A DNA stretch of 64,000 nt from Carnimonas bestiolae (GTDB lineage Bacteria; Pseudomonadota; Gammaproteobacteria; Pseudomonadales; Halomonadaceae): the NCBI RefSeq assembly GCF_051251125.1, contig NZ_JBPCZL010000009.1; one strand, given 5' to 3'. This document shows, piece after piece, positions 18,034 through 27,129 of the stretch (its first letter is position 1; each line of letters opens with the position of its first letter). The notes under the pieces are model-generated. The model saw nothing but the letters and a program-made list of their open reading frames with translations. It ran no database searches and had not been told where the DNA came from. The position numbers were made by a program, and so were the translations under genes.

Positions 18034-18639
18034 CTACTGCGACGAATACGGCAGGCGGCCGGTGAAGGCACGCGCCAGCGTGCCGCCATCGACGTATTCA
18101 AGCTCTCCGCCCAACGGCATGCCATAAGCAAGCCGCGAACAGTTAACGCCATAAGGCGTGAGTAGCTCCGAGATATAGTGCGCGGTGGCTTCGCCTTCGA
18201 CGGTGGGATTGGTCGCCAGCACGATCTCGGTAAAACTTCCCTGAGCGATCTGCTGTTCGAGCTGATCGAGGCCAATCTGATCCGGGCCAATACCATCGAG
18301 CGGCGAGAGATGCCCGTGCAGCACGAAGTAACGCCCGCGATAGCCGCCCGCTTCCTCGATCGCCAGCAGATCAGCAGGCGATTCGACAATACACAAAAGC
18401 TGATCGTTGCGACGCGGATCGCTGCACTGATCGCAGCACTCGTGCTCGGTAAGGTTGCGGCAGCGCTGGCAATAGCCGATGTGCTCCAACGCCTCGGCCA
18501 GCGCGCTGACGATGCGCTCACCGCCCACGCGATCGCGCTCGAGCAGGTGCAGCGCCATCCGCTGCGCGCCCTTCGGCCCGACACCGGGTAAGGTACGCAG
18601 CGCCTCGGTCAGCTTTTCAAAAAGCGGAGAAAGCGCCAT
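18034..18639 (-). CDS. recR: Recombination mediator RecR
   Basis: RecR works with RecF and RecO to load RecA at gaps. The 201-residue protein has a helix-hairpin-helix LRTLPGVGPKGAQRMALHLL, a zinc finger of four cysteines (CQRCRNLTEHECCDQC), and a Toprim domain with LCIVESPADLLAIEE and VLATNPTVEGEATA. The ATG overlaps the ybaB stop in a TAATG junction. The order dnaX-ybaB-recR is conserved across gammaproteobacteria. Confidence 0.96.
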   Translation of the reverse strand: MALSPLFEKLTEALRTLPGVGPKGAQRMALHLLERDRVGGERIVSALAEALEHIGYCQRCRNLTEHECCDQCSDPRRNDQLLCIVESPADLLAIEEAGGYRGRYFVLHGHLSPLDGIGPDQIGLDQLEQQIAQGSFTEIVLATNPTVEGEATAHYISELLTPYGVNCSRLAYGMPLGGELEYVDGGTLARAFTGRLPYSSQ

Positions 18640-18965
18640 TAGAACGGCATTTTGAAGCCGGCCGGCAGGTTCATGCCCTCAGTGGCTTCCGACATTTTCT
18701 CTTTGGAATTCACTTCGACCTTGTGCACCGCATCGTTGACGGCCGCTGCCAGCAGGTCTTCGAGAAATTCCTTCTCTTCCGACATCACCGATGGATCGAG
18801 CGAAATGCCCACGACATCGTGGCGGCCGTTCATGCGCACCTTGACCATGCCTGCGCCCGACTGCCCTTCTACTTCCTGCTGGGCAATCTCTTCCTGCACC
18901 TGCTGCATTTTTTCCTGCATTTGCTGGGCCTGCTTCATCAGGCCACCCATGCCGCCTTTGAACAT
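18639..18965 (-). CDS. ybaB: YbaB/EbfC nucleoid-associated protein
   Basis: A 108-residue DNA-binding dimer-forming protein of the YbaB/EbfC family. The start MFKGGMGGLMKQAQQMQEKM, Gln/Glu-rich helix and core VKVRMNGRHDVVGISLDPSV are diagnostic. It lies between dnaX and recR in the usual operon. A GGAG is just before the ATG. Confidence 0.95.
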   Translation of the reverse strand: MFKGGMGGLMKQAQQMQEKMQQVQEEIAQQEVEGQSGAGMVKVRMNGRHDVVGISLDPSVMSEEKEFLEDLLAAAVNDAVHKVEVNSKEKMSEATEGMNLPAGFKMPF

Positions 18966-19078
18966 GGAAACTCCTTGGGTAAAACAAGTGGTCGATTTTC
19001 TTCGTCGGAAGTTGGTGACCGACGAAGTTACTAGTGTGTGTTCAGCATTAAAGCCCGCGCCTTCGAGCTGAAGAAGGC

Positions 19079-21460
19079 TTATCCAGCGGACGAATCAGCT
19101 TCGAGCGACGTAACGCTTTCGTTGAGCAGCTGTGCGCCGAACTGATCCCTGAGCATCTGAATATGAGGGTCATTGTGTAGCGCTTCAACTGCTCGTGCGC
19201 GGCGTTCTTGCAGCAAGCGTTGGCGTTTCGAATGCGGCGTTTCGATATCAGCAGCAATGTCGCCCGCCACGATGGTGACTTTGCGCTGAGCGCCCAAGCG
19301 TGCCAGCTCGCTCTCTAGCCGGCGCGCGTGAATTTCAGCGTTCATTGCGGCCTGCGACGGCGCCAACCGCAATTCGAGATGCTGATGCTCATCTCGCTCT
19401 ACTGCGCAGTTGGCGATCAGGTTGCCGGTAATACCGCCCAGACGGATATGCGGGAACGCGTCTAACCACACCGCTTGATCGATCACCACGCCATCAGCAA
19501 AGCGATAGCTCGAGGCAGTCTGGGCCTCTGATGGGCTAGCGCTATCCGCTGCCAACGCGTTGCTATCACCGGCGTCATCGTCCAGCGCTTGAGAAAAGGC
19601 TTCGCTGACATCGTTGGAAGGCTCCAGCGCGGCGTATTCCGCATAGCTATCGTCTGCATCATCGGCGTCGCTATCGTCGCTGCCGTAAGAGAGGCCCTGT
19701 CCATTCGCCCCTGCTCCTGCTACAGCGTTCGAGGCTGGCGACAGCTCGGACGACTGGCTTTCTTGCGAAGGCGGCTCGGTTGGGCGGGCGTCCGCCAGCG
19801 CTTGCTCTGTGGGCTGGTGCGCCTGAGAAGGTTGCTCGTTCGGCCGAGTGTCCACCGGTGCTTGCTCGATGGGCTGGTGGGCCTGAGAAGGCGGCTCAGT
19901 TGGCGCTTCGGGTTCGCCGGATGGATGTCTTGACGGCTCATCCGTATTAGCCGGAGCGGCGGCTTCAGTGTCCGGCCTGGCCTGCGAGGCGGCAGCGCTG
20001 TCCGATGGCACGGACGACTCGCTGGCAGACTGGTCCCAGGGTGGCGGCGCCACCGTTGAGCGGTGAGGCGCTGCTGAAGATCCCGCGTGAATGGGCGCTG
20101 GCTCGGCAGCGGCTGCGCCACCGCTAGGCGGCTGATGACCACTCGCTGCCGAGGGCTGCGCGGCAGCGGGCGGCGTGGGCTTGGCGGTCTGTGCGGGCGA
20201 AGCATCAGCAGGCGCTTGGGAAGGTGCTGAGCTGGCGGGCGCTGAAGCTGCCGAACTGCCGGCCGGCGCAGGATCGTCGCTATCCTGGCTGACGGCACCG
20301 CTGGCGTGACCGGTTGGAGTTTGCGGCTCATTACCACCCCGCAGAGGCAGGGCCACTTCAGGAGGCCGCGGGATGCCCTGCGGACGGAATGCCAGCATTC
20401 TTAGCAGCGTCATTTCGAGCGCTGCACGCGGCTCTGGCGCGTTAGCCATCTCGTTACGTCCGCCCAGCGCGATCTGGTAATAAAGCTGCACATCTTCGGC
20501 GGTAAATTGCTGAGCCAAGGCCACAACGCTATCGCGATCACCAAAGCCATTATCGAGTGCGTTAGGCACCATTTGCGCCACCGCCAAGCGATGGAATAGC
20601 CCCGACAGCTCATCGAGCACCGCTGCAAAATCGGGCGCCTGTTCGGCCAGTCGCGCTATTTCCTTAAGCACCGTTGCGGCATCGAGCTGCGCGATTGCCT
20701 CGGCCAGCCCAACAATATAGCGGTGGTCCAGCGTGCCCAGCATGGCCCTGACGTCGGTTTCGCTGATATTGCCTTGTCCGAACGAGATCGCCTGATCGGT
20801 CAGCGACAGCGCATCGCGCATTGAACCGTCGGCAGCACGCCCCAGCAGCCACAGGGCTTGCTCGTCGAACGACACCCCTTCAACGCCGAGGATATGGGTC
20901 AGGTGGCCCACCACTTGCTCGGGCGGCATCGCTTTCAGCGCAAACTGCAAACAGCGCGACAGCACCGTAACGGGAAGGCGCTGCGGATCGGTGGTGGCGA
21001 GCAGAAACTTAACGTGTGGAGGTGGCTCTTCCAGCGTTTTCAACAGCGCATTGAAGCTGTGCGATGACAGCATGTGCACTTCGTCAATCAGATAGACCTT
21101 GAAGCGTCCCTGCGTGGGTGCGTATTGAACGTTATCGAGAAGCTCACGGGTGTCTTCTACCTTGGTGCGCGAGGCAGCATCGACTTCGATCAGATCGACG
21201 AAACGGTTTTCATCAATCGCCTTGCAGGTGGCGCATTCACCGCAGGGGGTCGAACTAACGCCCTGTTCGCAGTTCAGGCACTTGGCAAAAATACGCGCGA
21301 TAGTGGTCTTGCCCACCCCGCGTGTGCCGGTGAACAAATACGCATGGTGCAATCGCTCTTGGTCAAGCGCGTTGACTAGGGCTCTGGCAACGTGATCCTG
21401 ACCCACCAGTTCGTGAAACGTGCGGGGCCGCCACTTGCGGGCCAATACCTGATAGCTCAT
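19079..21460 (-). CDS. dnaX: DNA polymerase III subunits tau/gamma
   Basis: Clamp-loader ATPase that also couples the two replicative polymerases and the helicase. AAA+ domain: Walker A GTRGVGKT near residue 45, a four-Cys zinc module (CLNCEQGVSSTPCGECATC), and DEVHMLS. Domain III ends near residue 365. A long Pro/Ala/Ser/Gln-rich linker (~230 residues, about 19700-20370) with internal repeats precedes the tau C-terminal domain V. The start MSYQVLARKWRPRTFHELVG at 21460 is the family start; 20 upstream in-frame codons are excluded. I did not see an A6G-type slippery heptamer, so whether a separate gamma form is made is open. Confidence 0.95.
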   Translation of the reverse strand: MSYQVLARKWRPRTFHELVGQDHVARALVNALDQERLHHAYLFTGTRGVGKTTIARIFAKCLNCEQGVSSTPCGECATCKAIDENRFVDLIEVDAASRTKVEDTRELLDNVQYAPTQGRFKVYLIDEVHMLSSHSFNALLKTLEEPPPHVKFLLATTDPQRLPVTVLSRCLQFALKAMPPEQVVGHLTHILGVEGVSFDEQALWLLGRAADGSMRDALSLTDQAISFGQGNISETDVRAMLGTLDHRYIVGLAEAIAQLDAATVLKEIARLAEQAPDFAAVLDELSGLFHRLAVAQMVPNALDNGFGDRDSVVALAQQFTAEDVQLYYQIALGGRNEMANAPEPRAALEMTLLRMLAFRPQGIPRPPEVALPLRGGNEPQTPTGHASGAVSQDSDDPAPAGSSAASAPASSAPSQAPADASPAQTAKPTPPAAAQPSAASGHQPPSGGAAAAEPAPIHAGSSAAPHRSTVAPPPWDQSASESSVPSDSAAASQARPDTEAAAPANTDEPSRHPSGEPEAPTEPPSQAHQPIEQAPVDTRPNEQPSQAHQPTEQALADARPTEPPSQESQSSELSPASNAVAGAGANGQGLSYGSDDSDADDADDSYAEYAALEPSNDVSEAFSQALDDDAGDSNALAADSASPSEAQTASSYRFADGVVIDQAVWLDAFPHIRLGGITGNLIANCAVERDEHQHLELRLAPSQAAMNAEIHARRLESELARLGAQRKVTIVAGDIAADIETPHSKRQRLLQERRARAVEALHNDPHIQMLRDQFGAQLLNESVTSLEADSSAG

Positions 21461-21741
21461 GAAAGGGTTACGAATCCTTGACCGCTGAAATCGAAGCTCG
21501 CGCGATGGCGAAGAGCTCATATAGTAGCGCGTTAGGCACTGCCTGCGCGAACCTGATATCGATGCTCACGCCACAGCCACTGCCATAAGGTGCCAAAGCA
21601 CGCACGAACCACTACCTTCACGGAAAAATGAAGCGAAAACAGCGCAGCACGCCACACGCTGACGCTAGCAACGGCGACAAGTAAAACGGGAGGGAGAGCA
21701 AAGGAGGGGCACTGAAAAGCGCAGCGTTGCCCTGAAATGGA

Positions 21742-21853
<112 letters not shown>

Positions 21854-22106
21854 ATAACCTGAGATAAGCCTTTTAAATCATCGTGTTGGATGACACTGCC
21901 GACTCAGTAGGTGCAACATGTTAGCAACTGAATGGCCGCACAGCAAGCAGCGATCGCGCTGAGTGTTACGACACCACCCTAACAGCCCGGCACTCGCTTC
22001 TTCTTCCCCTCACACCAAGCGAGTGGCACGCGTATAATCGGCAAGCAAACGGCCGCTCGACGCTCCTCTTATTTCACTGCGGCTTTTACCTACTGCGGAA
22101 CCTGAC

Positions 22107-22889
22107 ATGCCCGATCTTTCGATTAGCTCTCCTTTGGTACGTGTCGATCAGCTACTGGTCGAACAAGGCCAGGCACGCTCGCGCACTCGCGCTCAGCGCT
22201 TGATCAAACACGGTCGTGTGAAGCTAGTGGAAGAAGGCACTGATCGAAAAATCGACAAGCCCAGTGAGAAGCTGCCCAATAACAGCCGCTTCGTAATCGA
22301 AGAAGACCCTGAAGAACGCTATGTATCGCGCGCGGGCCTCAAACTGGAGGGACTACTGCTCAGCCAACAGCTGCGCCTCGATCATCAAACCCTGCTCGAT
22401 ATTGGCCAATCTACCGGCGGATTCAGCGACTGCGCCCTCGCTTTCGGCGCTGCGCGCATAGTAGGCGTTGAGGTGGGCCACGCTCAGCTTGATGAGCGGT
22501 TGATGCAAGATGATCGAGTGGTTTGTCTGGAGGGAATCAACGCCCGCGCACTGCCCGATGAGCGGCTGATGCAGTGGGCGCCCAACGGATTCGACGGCGC
22601 ATTAATGGACGTATCGTTTATTTCTCAAACGCTGATCTTGCCCGAACTGGCCCGACTCCTGCCCTCGGGTGCCACGCTGTTTAGCCTGGTAAAACCACAG
22701 TTCGAGCTCAGTCGTGATGAAATAGATCAGCGCGGCCTGGTGCGCGATCAGGCCGCACACAACAAGGTCGAGAAGAAAATCAGCCAGGCGCTGGACGATA
22801 ACGGGTTCGACCGTATCACCTGGCAGCCCAGCGTGATCACCGGTAGCGATGGCAATCAGGAGTGGATGCTAATGGCGGTGAAGCGCTGA
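22107..22889 (+). CDS. tlyA: TlyA-type rRNA 2'-O-methyltransferase (S4 + FtsJ domains)
   Basis: A 260-residue protein of the TlyA/hemolysin family. An S4 RNA-binding domain covers about residues 10-70 (RVDQLLVEQGQARSRTRAQ). An FtsJ-like SAM methyltransferase follows, with DIGQSTGGFSDCAL as SAM motif I (family usual DIGASTGGFTDC), GALMDVSFISQTLILP and FSLVKPQFE. Actinobacterial TlyA methylates rRNA cytidines at the 2'-O position; the proteobacterial homologue is assumed to act on RNA. It is divergent from ffs with 253 bases between. Shine-Dalgarno is weak. Confidence 0.9.
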   Translation: MPDLSISSPLVRVDQLLVEQGQARSRTRAQRLIKHGRVKLVEEGTDRKIDKPSEKLPNNSRFVIEEDPEERYVSRAGLKLEGLLLSQQLRLDHQTLLDIGQSTGGFSDCALAFGAARIVGVEVGHAQLDERLMQDDRVVCLEGINARALPDERLMQWAPNGFDGALMDVSFISQTLILPELARLLPSGATLFSLVKPQFELSRDEIDQRGLVRDQAAHNKVEKKISQALDDNGFDRITWQPSVITGSDGNQEWMLMAVKR

Positions 22890-23214
22890 GTCAGCGCCCT
22901 TGGCAGCAGCGTACGCCGTTTAGGCGTAACTGAACACTCCGACGCCGTCGATGGCTTGACTCGCCAGCGGCGGAATGAACTGAAGCAGTTTACCGGGTTG
23001 AGAGGCGGAGCATTCCGCTTGAAACAGGAAGTATCCCCCGGCTTCAACGACAGAGCACTCCGCACGCTGTCGCAAGGAGTGCTCCGCTGGCTCTCGAGGT
23101 AAAGCACCCGGCGACGCCAGAAGCAGGATATTTGCAGGCTAAAGCGAGGGAGCACTGGCCAATCTCTGAAATGGCGCGCCTAATGACTGTAACGCTTTAG
23201 CATCTCTACTACGT
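22890..23214. repeat. Intergenic gap with several short inverted repeats
   Basis: No gene was found. The gap between convergent tlyA and the CDF gene holds several hairpins: TACGCC with GGCGTA near 22911-22927, the palindromic GCGGAGCATTCCGC near 23013, and GAGCACTCC at 23053-23061 with GGAGTGCTC at 23076-23084. Variants of GAGCACTCCGC recur several times. None has a T tract. Confidence 0.6.
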
Positions 23215-24273
23215 TCAGGGATGCAAACTGCCACTGCCGTGACAATCGCAGTCGCTGGCGTGCTCTTCCCCCTCCACTTGCAGGGTGGCATGGCCAATCC
23301 CGAAGCGCTGCTGCAGCTCTCGCGATGCCCGTTGTAGCACTTCATCCCGCAGCGTATCGCTGCTAACCGCCAAATGTGCGCTAAGCATTACTTCTCGCTC
23401 GGTAAGCCCCCACAAGTGCAGATCATGAACGCTCGTAACCCCGTCCAACTGCTCGAGCATTTCTCGCACCTCCGCGGAGTCGATGTTTTCTGGCGTGCCT
23501 TCCAGCAACAAATGGCTGGCGCTCTTCAATACCCGCACTGCACCGCGCAGAATCAGCACACACGCCAACAGTGACAGCAGCGGATCGGCGGCGGTAAATC
23601 CTGTCAGCATGATGATAATCGCCGCTGCGATGGCGGCCACCGACCCCAGCAAATCGCCCATGACGTGCAATGCCGCGCCACGCATGTTGAGGTTGTGCTT
23701 ATCACCGCCTTCCAGAATCCAGAACGACAGCGCGTTCACGCATAAACCGATGATCGCCACGACCAGCATCGAATTGGCGGCTACGTCTTCCGGAAAGATC
23801 ACGCGCTTGATGGCTTCATAGCCAATTGCCAGCGACAACAGCACCAGCACTAGCCCGTTACTGAAGGCAGCCAGTACCTGCATACGCTGATACCCATAGC
23901 TGCGTTTACTGTCGGCCGGACGCCTGCCCAGCCGGAAGGCCGCCAGCGCCAGCCCTAGCGAGAACGCATCGCTGAGCATATGGATACCGTCCGACACCAG
24001 CGCCAGCGAATTAGCCGTAAGACCGACGATAATCTCGACCGCCATGAAAATGCCGGTAATCGCCAGCGCAATCATTACGCGATGTTCGCTGTCCTTGGTG
24101 ACATCGTGAACATGACCGTGATGATGACCATGACCGCCATGCGCGTGATGCGCATGGCCACTGTGCCCGTGCGCATGGTGTTCATGCCCTGCGTGGTCAT
24201 CGTGATGGTGCGGATGGCTATCCTGTCGATGACGGTTAGGCTCGCCGGGCGTTTGATCGAATGAATTGCTCAC
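23215..24273 (-). CDS. Cation diffusion facilitator (ZitB/CzcD-like metal exporter)
   Basis: Inner-membrane divalent metal/proton antiporter of 352 residues. The N-terminus is exceptionally His-rich: about 20 histidines in 45 residues before the first helix. Six transmembrane helices follow with CDF metal-site signatures NSLALVSDGIHMLSDAF (helix II) and HVMGDLLGSVAAI (helix V), then a cytoplasmic domain with HDLHLWGL. The tail ends with SDCDCHGSGSLHP, another possible metal ligand cluster. GTG at 24273 is chosen because AAGGAG lies seven bases upstream. It is divergent from a CadR-like regulator whose presumed operator faces this gene, so Zn(II), Cd(II) or Pb(II) export is likely. Confidence 0.92.
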   Translation of the reverse strand: MSNSFDQTPGEPNRHRQDSHPHHHDDHAGHEHHAHGHSGHAHHAHGGHGHHHGHVHDVTKDSEHRVMIALAITGIFMAVEIIVGLTANSLALVSDGIHMLSDAFSLGLALAAFRLGRRPADSKRSYGYQRMQVLAAFSNGLVLVLLSLAIGYEAIKRVIFPEDVAANSMLVVAIIGLCVNALSFWILEGGDKHNLNMRGAALHVMGDLLGSVAAIAAAIIIMLTGFTAADPLLSLLACVLILRGAVRVLKSASHLLLEGTPENIDSAEVREMLEQLDGVTSVHDLHLWGLTEREVMLSAHLAVSSDTLRDEVLQRASRELQQRFGIGHATLQVEGEEHASDCDCHGSGSLHP

Positions 24274-24391
24274 CACCCCACTCCTTTTCCTGACAGCCCT
24301 CGTCCAATAGCGGGCTGTGCTCAATAATAGTTGGCAATTGATAACGCGAAACCTGCGCCTTGCGTATTTGACGTGTACGATAGAGACATTC

Positions 24392-24418
24392 AACAGGCTG
24401 TAACCACTTTAGGGTCAA
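24392..24418 (-). promoter_or_regulatory. Candidate MerR/CadR-type promoter-operator for the CDF gene
   Basis: Read on the minus strand, TTGACC is followed by CTAAAGTGGTTACAGCCTGT, closely resembling the TTGACCCTATAGTGGCTACAG type of CadR/PbrR/ZntR operator that overlaps an overlong 19-20 base spacer. The -10 box is poor and the dyad is imperfect. Transcription would run towards the CDF gene. Confidence 0.6.
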
Positions 24419-24454
24419 CATTTAGCGCCCAATTCAGGTTTCGAGGAACACATC

Positions 24455-24934
24455 ATGGCAGGCTGCTTAATCCACTCATCGATGCGAATAGGTGAACTCG
24501 CCGAGCACGCAGGCTGTGCCGTCGAAACCATCCGCTACTATGAGCGAATAGGCCTGCTTCCCGAAGCCCAGCGCAGTGCGTCCAACTACCGCCTGTACTC
24601 GTCTTCGCACGCCGAGCAACTATGCTTCATTCGACGCTGTCGTTCGCTGGACATGTCGCTCGATGAAATTGCCATTTTGCTCGACTTGCGCAGAAGCGGC
24701 GGCGGTCATTGTCAGGAAGTGGAACACGTGGTCAGCAACCATCTTGGCCACGTTCAAGCGCGCATTGAAGAGCTTGAGCTATTGCGCGATCAACTAGCCG
24801 ACATACGCGCCTGTTGCGGAACAGAACAAGACGGTGAATCATGCGCAATACTTACTCGGTTGGAGCACCACGATGTCGACCAGCGTGGCACCGCCGATTC
24901 TTCCCAAACGGCTCATATTGACGGCGCGCATTAG
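24455..24934 (+). CDS. MerR-family Cd(II)/Pb(II)/Zn(II)-responsive regulator, CadR-like
   Basis: A 159-residue MerR protein with winged-helix DNA-binding region MRIGELAEHAGCAVETIRYY, where a Cys sits at the position typical of CadR/PbrR. A dimerisation helix follows. The metal-loop cysteines are GHCQEVEH and the C-terminal CCGTEQDGESCAIL, the pattern of the CadR/PbrR group rather than mercury MerR. GAGGA lies seven bases before ATG 24455; a second ATG at 24482 begins the conserved HTH. It likely controls the divergent CDF exporter, and its stop is only seven bases before the next ATG, so the phospholipase may be co-transcribed. Confidence 0.9.
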   Translation: MAGCLIHSSMRIGELAEHAGCAVETIRYYERIGLLPEAQRSASNYRLYSSSHAEQLCFIRRCRSLDMSLDEIAILLDLRRSGGGHCQEVEHVVSNHLGHVQARIEELELLRDQLADIRACCGTEQDGESCAILTRLEHHDVDQRGTADSSQTAHIDGAH

Positions 24935-24941
24935 GCTCTCC

Positions 24942-26864
24942 ATGAACGAATACCGATGCCATCGCTATCAACATATTGCGTCAGCGCCAGAAGCCGCCCG
25001 TGCTACACGTGCCGCCGAAAGCTCGCTCAAGCGGGGATCCTATCCGCTGCTGGCGCTATTAATCTGTGCCAGCACGGGGCCGGTAAAGCACGCCATCGCC
25101 GATGAAAGCGCCGATGTATCTTCGCAACAGCTCTCTGAGCAGGCGCTTGACCATGCCATGCAGCTTGAAGCCGAGTCGAACGCTAACCCGCTAGCGATCT
25201 CGACCTATCGCCTTAACTATGCGCTACCCATCGCCCATGACACCAAAAAGCCGCGCATGAGCGAATACCGTGCCGCGGGAAACAAGCATCCCGAGCACAC
25301 CGAAATAAAGTATCAGATCAGTCTGAAGGTTAATCTTGCCGACAACCTGTTCCACAACAACGGTGACCTGTTTCTAGGCTATACCCAATTTTCACTGTGG
25401 CAAGCCTACAACACGCGCGACTCGGCCCCCTTCCGCGAAACCAACTACGAGCCTGAACTGTTTTTGCGGTTTACCAACCACCAAAACTTCTGGGGCTGGA
25501 CCAACACCCTCAACCAGATTGGCCTTATTCACCAGTCCAACGGTCGCGGCGGTGAGGAAAACGACGACACCAACTCAGCCTCTAGAAGCTGGAACCGTAT
25601 CTACGCGGAAGCGGTTTTTCAGCGCGGCAACTGGACGCTCTCGCTGATGCCGTGGTGGCGCATTCCCGACTCCAAAAAGCATGACCACAACCGCGATATC
25701 GAAAAATACATGGGTTACGGTAAGGTGGCGGCTATCTATACCACCGCCAATAACCATGAAATTTCGTTGGAAGCCAAGGGCAACCCTTTCCACGGCAATT
25801 ACGGGGCGGAGCTCGACTACACCTTCCCGCTTACTGAGCGCCTGCGCGGCATGGTGCAGTACTACCATGGCTATGGCGAAAGCATGATCGATTACGACCG
25901 CAAGGTGAATCGCTTCGGGCTTGGGGTGAGCTTTAATCCCTATCTGCCCGGAACGGCTGAGTCATCGCGTGTCGGGCGCATCGGTTCAGGATACGACGAC
26001 CCCGCGCTAAACGATGGTGCTACCGCCGTCGATGCGGTGCGTGGTCAACACTTGAGTCAGATCGACCGCGTACGTGCCGCCCGCAGCTACTTCGAGGCGC
26101 GTGCCAACGAAAATCCGCTGTCGCTATCGACATATCATCGCAACTACATCCTGCCGATCGCCTCAAACACCGATTCGGTGGATAACCATGACTTCGCCGT
26201 GGTGTCGCCCAACAGCCACCCAAACCACAACGAGGTTAAATTCCAGCTCAGTATCAAAGGGCGCTTGTTCCACAATATCTGGCGTGACAACGGCGATATC
26301 TACATCGCTTACACGCAAAAATCGTGGTGGCAGGCCTATAACTCCAAAGCCTCTTCGCCCTTCCGCGAAACCAACTACGAACCCGAGCTGTTCGCAGATT
26401 TCACCAACGGCGATACCTGGCTAGGCTGGACCAATATCACCAACCGCTTCGGCTTCGTGCATCAATCCAACGGGCGTGCGGACCCCATTTCACGCAGTTG
26501 GAATCGCCTTTATGCCGAGATGATTCTGGTCAACGGCCCATTTCAGGCCAGTATCAAGCCGTGGTGGCGTATCCCTGAATCGAGCCACAGCGACGACAAT
26601 CCAGACATCGACAGCTACCTCGGTTATGGTCAACTGTCGCTTACCTATACTCACGGAAAGCAGGAAGTTTCTTACGCGGTTACCGGCAATCCCGGTAAGG
26701 GCCACTTTGGTCATCAGCTCGAATACAGCTTCCCGCTATGGCATCGCATCAACGGCTTCCTCCAGTACTACAACGGCTATGGCGAGAGCATGATCGACTA
26801 TGATCGGCGCGTTAACCGCATTGGTGTCGGCGTCAGCTTTAACAATATCGGTCTGGGCGACTAG
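24942..26864 (+). CDS. pldA: Tandem-fused double outer-membrane phospholipase A1 (two OMPLA barrels)
   Basis: OMPLA hydrolyses phospholipids in the outer membrane and is active only as a Ca2+-bound dimer. This 640-residue product holds two full copies of the ~270-residue enzyme in series: residues ~75-355 and ~380-640. Both carry the catalytic HQSNG motif (His197/Ser199 and His507/Ser509), SRSWNR, PWWRIP and the closing YGESMIDYD strand; PFRETNYEPELF is identical in both. Copy 1 has an insertion (GGEENDDTNSA) after the active site. A long polar N-terminus precedes a signal-like segment (LLALLICASTGPVKHAIA). ATG 24942 is chosen over 24834, which would overlap most of the end of the regulator gene. 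TTAGG is six bases upstream. Confidence 0.9.
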   Translation: MNEYRCHRYQHIASAPEAARATRAAESSLKRGSYPLLALLICASTGPVKHAIADESADVSSQQLSEQALDHAMQLEAESNANPLAISTYRLNYALPIAHDTKKPRMSEYRAAGNKHPEHTEIKYQISLKVNLADNLFHNNGDLFLGYTQFSLWQAYNTRDSAPFRETNYEPELFLRFTNHQNFWGWTNTLNQIGLIHQSNGRGGEENDDTNSASRSWNRIYAEAVFQRGNWTLSLMPWWRIPDSKKHDHNRDIEKYMGYGKVAAIYTTANNHEISLEAKGNPFHGNYGAELDYTFPLTERLRGMVQYYHGYGESMIDYDRKVNRFGLGVSFNPYLPGTAESSRVGRIGSGYDDPALNDGATAVDAVRGQHLSQIDRVRAARSYFEARANENPLSLSTYHRNYILPIASNTDSVDNHDFAVVSPNSHPNHNEVKFQLSIKGRLFHNIWRDNGDIYIAYTQKSWWQAYNSKASSPFRETNYEPELFADFTNGDTWLGWTNITNRFGFVHQSNGRADPISRSWNRLYAEMILVNGPFQASIKPWWRIPESSHSDDNPDIDSYLGYGQLSLTYTHGKQEVSYAVTGNPGKGHFGHQLEYSFPLWHRINGFLQYYNGYGESMIDYDRRVNRIGVGVSFNNIGLGD

Positions 26865-27129
26865 CCATCAGGGCCAATCAGCCTCGCGCGCTTCAGCGAC
26901 ACCGCTCGGCCCTCGCGTTGATGCGCGTTCTGATCACCCGGCCGGGTTACCTATGCCGCCAGCGACGGCATCACAACCTCCCCAGCAGGCTATCGCCCAC
27001 GGTCGAAGTGTCTCGCAGTCCTGGACGATAACCCGTGCCATGCTGCATAAACGCTTTATTGTGTTGATCATTCAGCTTTTTTTTCCTAATCTTTAAAGCC
27101 CTACTACTTGTCTTTGGAGGACAGGAAAC

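Noticed and set aside
17916..18584. N-terminal extension of ribonuclease D
   Set aside because: It overlaps recR in another frame and crosses a strong terminator; the RNase D domain begins at 17915 with its own ribosome site.
19079..21460. Programmed frameshift site in dnaX
   Set aside because: I looked for an A6G-type slippery heptamer on the coding strand and saw none; this was a visual search and could miss other signals.
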